Source of the DNA: an uncultured Selenomonas sp.
Lineage (GTDB): Bacteria; Bacillota; Negativicutes; Selenomonadales; Selenomonadaceae
Length of the DNA stretch: 6,586 bases
Direction: 5' to 3'
NCBI GenBank assembly: GCA_945494195.1
Contig: CALYVJ010000095.1
Location: 1-6,586, forward strand
Of the stretch, positions 5,770 through 6,586 are shown piece after piece (position 1 is the stretch's first letter; each line of letters starts with the position of its first letter). The notes below the pieces were generated by a model. It saw nothing but the letters and a program-made list of their open reading frames with translations, made no database searches and had not been told where the DNA came from. A program made the position numbers and the translations under genes.

Positions 5770-6586
5770 AATAAAGCTACCGTCACTTTCTCAAATTTTG
5801 TTTTGCGAAGTGCCATCCGTCCGCCTCGCTCTCCAACGCAGCAATAAGCCGCTGCTTCGCAGATATTGCCAACACCGATGGTTTCTTTGACAAAGGGCGA
5901 TTCCTCCAGCTGATATTTCGCAATGGTCTGTTCCAGTTCCGCTTTTTCATAGAACCGCACCGGCCGTGCCAAACTGTCCGCCGTAAAAAGGATTCCCGCC
6001 TCATGGCTCTTGACCGATGTACTGGCAAGGACATCCACAAAGGACCTGTCCCGGCCAATCATGCGGCAAGCCGTGTCAATCGCCGACATGACCACAGCAG
6101 CTGGTGTCCCCCGGCGGCAGCCCACTCCTGCAATCAAGCGGCGCGGCGACAGGCAAAGCACATTAGGCGGCAGCTCCGAAAGCTCCGGAAGATTTGATTC
6201 CGAAACAATAACTGCATATAATTCCTGCTGCTCCTCCGGCAGGATGTTCAGCAACTGGCTGGTGATGCAAAGCTCAGCTGGCTGGCCTGCCTGCTCCAGC
6301 ATCCTTTTATAGAACACGCTATGGGGCAACGTCTTATCAATACGCCAATTGACATTTTTCCCCTCCAGCACCGCCGAATTGAGGGTGCCAATGCGGACCT
6401 TTGGCCAAGGGCGCAAGCTGAGCCGCGCCGCCAATGCATCCGGTGCCAGGCACTTATTGACATCCGTTGCCGTGGTTATGACCGGTGCTGCTCCCACTGC
6501 CTGGCAAAGCTGCTGGGTCAGTACGTTGGCGCCACCAATATGCCCCGACAACAGGCTGATCCCATGCTGTCCCCGTTCATCAAATA
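5757..6586 (-). CDS. cbiG: Cobalt-precorrin-5A hydrolase CbiG, 5' end cut by window edge
   Basis: CbiG opens the ring-A delta-lactone of cobalt-precorrin-5A and releases the two-carbon fragment as acetaldehyde, an oxygen-independent step specific to the anaerobic pathway. The frame stays open to the right edge, giving 275 visible residues; the family usually has about 330-360, so roughly 60-85 N-terminal residues lie outside. The fragment starts within the N-terminal domain, with ERGQHGISLLSGHIGGAN at about 3-20 and VITTATDVN at 35-43, followed by a variable middle domain. The C-terminal CobE-like domain has GVGCRRGTP (153-161) and GVGNICEAAAYCC (about 237-249). The TTG at 6549-6551 falls inside SLLSGHIGGAN and is therefore not the start. 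A unique CbiG, rather than the oxygen-using CobG, is the strongest pathway evidence here. It is the most upstream gene seen, so operon control signals lie further right. Confidence 0.96.
   Translation of the reverse strand, partial: FDERGQHGISLLSGHIGGANVLTQQLCQAVGAAPVITTATDVNKCLAPDALAARLSLRPWPKVRIGTLNSAVLEGKNVNWRIDKTLPHSVFYKRMLEQAGQPAELCITSQLLNILPEEQQELYAVIVSESNLPELSELPPNVLCLSPRRLIAGVGCRRGTPAAVVMSAIDTACRMIGRDRSFVDVLASTSVKSHEAGILFTADSLARPVRFYEKAELEQTIAKYQLEESPFVKETIGVGNICEAAAYCCVGERGGRMALRKTKFEKVTVALLWEK

Noticed and set aside
6549..6551. TTG as a possible start of cbiG
   Set aside because: The codon lies inside the conserved SLLSGHIGGAN motif, and the frame continues to the window edge with family-like residues (DERGQHG).

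Overview
The window is one uninterrupted, single-direction (minus strand) block of eight cobalamin (vitamin B12) biosynthesis genes with almost no non-coding DNA. In the direction of transcription, from high to low coordinates, the order is cbiG (5' end cut by the window edge), cbiH/cobJ, cobK/cbiJ, cbiC, cobU, cbiP/cobQ, cbiB/cobD and cobS (3' end cut by the window edge). Junctions are 4, 13 or 32 nt overlaps or gaps of 1, 12 and 38 nt, so this looks like the interior of one polycistronic mRNA. Its promoter, leader and terminator all lie outside the window.

The genes cover three parts of the pathway. CbiG, CbiH, CobK and CbiC act on the corrin ring (lactone opening, C17 methylation, reduction of cobalt-precorrin-6A, methyl migration to cobyrinate). 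CbiP amidates four side chains to give adenosylcobyric acid. CbiB, CobU and CobS attach the aminopropanol arm, activate it as a GDP derivative and join it to the lower-ligand nucleotide. CbiB and CobS are polytopic membrane proteins; the others look soluble. Steps not encoded here include cobalt insertion and the early methylations (CbiK/X, CbiL, CbiF), CbiD, CbiE/CbiT, CbiA, the Co(I) adenosyltransferase, CobT/CobC, and supply of the aminopropanol linker. They must lie elsewhere if the pathway is complete.

Organism: CbiG marks the anaerobic, early-cobalt-insertion route. Purine-rich AGGAGG-type ribosome binding sites, roughly balanced base composition and the protein style suggest an anaerobic member of the Firmicutes, plausibly a Negativicute such as a Selenomonas relative. 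That assignment rests on general resemblance, not on a search.

All frames are intact and the key motifs are present. I see no RNA gene, mobile element, CRISPR array, riboswitch, terminator or foreign-looking insertion, and no evidence for an undescribed system. The points worth a second look are start-site choices (cobS, cbiC, cobU), the unusually long cobK/cbiC overlap, and the unknown lower ligand of the cobamide produced.
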